A stretch of 64,000 bases of DNA, taken from Geobacter sp. UBA6151 (lineage in GTDB: Bacteria; Desulfobacterota; Desulfuromonadia; Geobacterales; Pseudopelobacteraceae). Location: contig DIUT01000015.1 in the NCBI GenBank assembly GCA_002423105.1, positions 1 through 64,000 of the forward strand. Direction: 5' to 3'. Shown piece by piece: positions 61,744-64,000 of this stretch. The notes beneath the pieces are model-generated. The model saw only the letters and a program-made list of their open reading frames with translations, had not been told where the DNA came from and made no database searches. A program made the translations under genes and the position numbers. How positions within the stretch are numbered: the first letter of the stretch is position 1; each line of letters begins with the position of its first letter.

Positions 61744-63674
61744 GGGGGGCTTTCCTGTGTCCGGCACCAGTGTCTCCAGATCTGCCGGTATAGCTGCTCT
61801 ACCCTGGCTGCCGTGCCACGATTATCGCAGAGCGGGCTGTTCAGCAACTGTTGGCGTAGCGTTTGCCGCATAGTGGCCAGACGCGGAATATCAGCCGCAA
61901 GGTCCAGGATGGTTGCTTGGTAGTCCTCCATTGAATTGCAGACAAGGTCAGCCAGTCCCACTGCCTGTAACAGGCTGGCTCCGACTCTGGAAACATGGGA
62001 GCGTCCTGCCAGAGTGACCACCGGCGCCCCCATGAACAGCGCTTCGCAGGTTGTGGTGGTGCCGTTATAGGGGAAGGTGTCAAGGGCGATATCAATCTGG
62101 TGGTACCCTTCCAGTTGCTGCACCACCGAGGTGGCGTGCCCCAATAGTATCAGCCGCTGATCAGCTATGCCACGGGTATGCAGCACGGCAGCCAGCTCCC
62201 GGCGGACCCGCTCGTGTTCGCCGCCGCGATAACGCAGCACCAGCCGGGAACCGGGGGTGGCGGACATGATGTCAGCCCAGAGCTCAAGCATGACGTGGTT
62301 GATTTTGCTGAAGTTGCTCATGGTGCCGAAGGTTATGACTCCCTGATTGACAACCGGCGGACAGGCGGCCTGTTGCGGAAAGTCATCGCCGGGACGGTAG
62401 CAGAGAAAACAGGGATCAAGGCGCAGCAACTGCTCGGTGTGGAACTGTTCCGTCATGCCCGGCGGATCGGCGATGCTGTCACTGATCCGGTAGTCCATGG
62501 CTGGCAGGCCGGTTGTGTCCGGATAGCCGATCCAGGTGACCTGAACCGGCGCCGGGCGCAGGCCGAAAAGGGCAAGCCGGTTATTGGCGCCATGGCCGGC
62601 AAGCTCAACCAGGATATCAATCCTGTCATTCTGTATTTGCTGAAAAACCTCCTGATCGTCAAGAGCGTAAATATCACGCCAGATCACCGGATGGTTCTGT
62701 AGCTGGGTAGTTACAATGTCAGGCTTTTCTACATTGGCATAACAATAAACCTCAACCTGCGCCGGGTTGTGGGCTGCCAGAATCGGCTGGATAAAGAACG
62801 ATACTGCGTTCATTCTGAAGTCGGGAGAGACATAGCCGATACGCAGACGGCGTTCCGGCAGCGGGGAGTTGTGAAACAGTTGCTGCCTTGCAGGCTTGAA
62901 AAAATATTTGCCCCACTGGCTGTGCTCAACAGCTATCTGCTCGGGGGTAATTTCAAACGGATAATGGAGGGTAAACAGGCGGTTTTGGGTGTACGAGCGT
63001 TTCTGCTCCGGAATTTTGGCCTCTGTTATTGCACGGGAAAAAGTCTCCAGGGCTTTGACGGTTTCTCCGAGATAAACCTGTACGGTTGCCAGGCGGTTCA
63101 ATACCTCGGCGGGATCTTCCGGTGTGAGTTGCAATGCCTTGCGATAACAAAAAGCCGCCAGATCAAAGTGATAGGTGGCCACATGCAGGGCTGCCAGTTG
63201 CAGCCAGAGTGACACAGCGCCAGGGTCAACGGCAAGTCCCTGCTCCATACAGCGTTTGGCCTCATCCAGTTTGCCCTCGGCGCGGCGCACCAGGCCCAGA
63301 TTTTCCCAAGCGTTCAGGTAGTCTGGCTGCAATGTTAGAGCCTGTTGCAGGCAGGTTGCGGCTTCCACCAGGGTTGCTCCAGCTACTGGGGCTGTTTGCC
63401 GGGAACCTTCCAGCAAAGCCAATCCCAGATTGTTCAGTAGAACGGGCAACCCTTCAGCACAGGCGCAGGCCTTCCGGAAACAGTCAATGGCGTTTCCCCA
63501 CTGCTGTTTATGTACGGCTGCTACTCCCAGCAGGTACAGGGCTTCAACATGGCAGGGGCTGGCATGTAGCACTGTACGGCAGAGAATCATAGCCTCTTCT
63601 TCTGCCCCATGCAGAAGTAATTTTTCAGCCTGATCCAGCATTTGTTCAGTATCCACAGTTTCTCTCATTTTCAT
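61740..63674 (-). CDS. TPR O-GlcNAc-transferase-like protein (GT41)
   Basis: A 644-aa protein with about five TPR units (about 8-215) and a GT41 domain from ~265: RLRIGYVSPDFRMNAVSFFIQPIL, ILVELAGHGANNRLALFGLRPAPVQVTWIGYPDTTGL, ITFGTMSNFSKINHVM, and IALDTFPYNGTTTTCEALFMGAPVVTLAG with SHVSRVGASLL. The catalytic region is the fullest match to SPINDLY-type OGT of the three GT41 proteins here. The gene diverges from flagellin with about 115 bp between starts. Such placement is common for enzymes that glycosylate flagellin. Confidence 0.93.
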   Translation of the reverse strand: MKMRETVDTEQMLDQAEKLLLHGAEEEAMILCRTVLHASPCHVEALYLLGVAAVHKQQWGNAIDCFRKACACAEGLPVLLNNLGLALLEGSRQTAPVAGATLVEAATCLQQALTLQPDYLNAWENLGLVRRAEGKLDEAKRCMEQGLAVDPGAVSLWLQLAALHVATYHFDLAAFCYRKALQLTPEDPAEVLNRLATVQVYLGETVKALETFSRAITEAKIPEQKRSYTQNRLFTLHYPFEITPEQIAVEHSQWGKYFFKPARQQLFHNSPLPERRLRIGYVSPDFRMNAVSFFIQPILAAHNPAQVEVYCYANVEKPDIVTTQLQNHPVIWRDIYALDDQEVFQQIQNDRIDILVELAGHGANNRLALFGLRPAPVQVTWIGYPDTTGLPAMDYRISDSIADPPGMTEQFHTEQLLRLDPCFLCYRPGDDFPQQAACPPVVNQGVITFGTMSNFSKINHVMLELWADIMSATPGSRLVLRYRGGEHERVRRELAAVLHTRGIADQRLILLGHATSVVQQLEGYHQIDIALDTFPYNGTTTTCEALFMGAPVVTLAGRSHVSRVGASLLQAVGLADLVCNSMEDYQATILDLAADIPRLATMRQTLRQQLLNSPLCDNRGTAARVEQLYRQIWRHWCRTQESPP

Positions 63675-63686
63675 TTAAATATTTCT

Positions 63687-63714
63687 TAAAGATTTTATCG
63701 AACAATTCCGAAAA
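63687..63714 (+). promoter_or_regulatory. Sigma-28-like promoter for flagellin
   Basis: TAAA (63687-63690), 16 bp, then TCCGAAAA (63707-63714), six of eight matches to GCCGATAA. Transcription from about 63721 would leave a leader of about 70 nt with a strong hairpin before the start codon. Confidence 0.6.
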
Positions 63715-63745
63715 AGAGAGTAAGGTGTATCACAACATATTGCAA

Positions 63746-63765
63746 GCTCGCTCAGAAGAGCGAGC
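63746..63765 (+). promoter_or_regulatory. Flagellin leader hairpin (candidate FlbT-type control site)
   Basis: GCTCGCTC (63746-63753) and GAGCGAGC (63758-63765) form a perfect 8-bp stem with a 4-nt AGAA loop, 12 nt before the ribosome-binding site. A similar leader location is bound by FlbT in Caulobacter fljK. FlaF is encoded in this window; no FlbT gene is seen here. The role is inferred. Confidence 0.5.
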
Positions 63766-63791
63766 AGCACAACCAAGAAAGGAGAAGTACC

Positions 63792-64000
63792 ATGGCAATC
63801 GGAGATATTTCATTGACGTCAGGAATGAGGCAGAACCTTCTGTCTCTGCAGGAGACCGGCAAGCAGACCAGCATTACCCAGAACAGGCTGGCCACCGGCA
63901 AGAAGGTCAACACCCCTCTTGACAACCCGACTAACTATTTTGCTGCACAGGGCCACCTGCAGCGCGCTGGAGACCTGAACATCCGCAAGGATGGCATGAG
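63792..64000 (+). CDS. Flagellin, N-terminal part
   Basis: ATG 63792 with AAAGGAG at 7 nt opens a flagellin frame running off the right edge (69 codons visible): a D0-D1 N-terminus with SLTSGMRQNLLSLQETGKQ, TQNRLATGKKVNTPLDNPTNYF. The NRLATGKKVN and DNP-N-F spacing resembles alphaproteobacterial short flagellins that depend on FlaF/FlbT, consistent with flaF at 35.3 kb. The Ser/Thr targets of glycosylation would be in the missing D2/D3-like region. Confidence 0.9.
   Translation, partial: MAIGDISLTSGMRQNLLSLQETGKQTSITQNRLATGKKVNTPLDNPTNYFAAQGHLQRAGDLNIRKDGM

Noticed and set aside
37004..63674. Prophage, transposon or integrative element as the source of the island
   Set aside because: No integrase, transposase, terminal repeats or attachment duplication was seen; only base-composition change around 49-55 kb hints at transfer.

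Overview
The window looks like a chromosomal segment of a Geobacter-type deltaproteobacterium (Desulfuromonadota), probably close to Trichlorobacter (Geobacter) lovleyi or Pelobacter propionicus. The evidence is a multiheme inner-membrane cytochrome locus with an ImcH-type NapC/NirT heptaheme protein and a CbcL-type b/c cytochrome fusion, a leuA gene behind a T-box leader, a GAF-rich sigma-54 activator, and a FlaF plus short alphaproteobacterial-like flagellin pairing. Species assignment is inference; no search was run.

Layout. 1-8.3 kb: a two-partner secretion locus (TpsB pore cut by the window edge, a 2325-aa TpsA exoprotein with a Cys-rich C-terminal repeat array, and a FecR-domain protein). 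8.4-24.3 kb: mostly housekeeping genes, namely a lone glycosyltransferase, T-box/leuA, a sigma-54 activator with an MBL hydrolase, gamma-carbonic anhydrase, a secreted FG-GAP-like protein behind a palindromic operator, hisZ-purA, tRNA-Lys and tRNA-Glu, a FliG-like microprotein, a Zn phospholipase-like protein, coaBC with an MBL hydrolase, ferredoxin and rubredoxin. 24.4-34.0 kb: a class V aminotransferase and a respiratory cluster. This has CbcL-like on one strand, a divergent membrane protein / tetraheme cytochrome / Fe-S protein / NrfD operon, and imcH. 34.0-36.9 kb: trxB with an acidic microprotein, flaF, and a TPR/Ig-like protein with a near-perfect sigma-28 promoter.

37.0-63.7 kb is a dense glycosylation island. 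It holds a 2161-aa polypeptide with four TPR-linked GT9-like modules plus an exostosin-like module, three GT41 (OGT/SPINDLY-like) proteins, GT4, GT2, GT8-like and CgeB-like enzymes, several methyltransferases (two as fusions), a radical SAM/SPASM protein, and a methyltransferase gene broken by a T-tract frameshift. It ends at a flagellin gene (cut by the right edge) with its own sigma-28-like promoter and a leader hairpin. With flaF and a sigma-28 promoter on the left and flagellin on the right, the simplest reading is that the island glycosylates flagellin with a methylated multi-sugar glycan. No CRISPR array, insertion sequence or prophage was seen.
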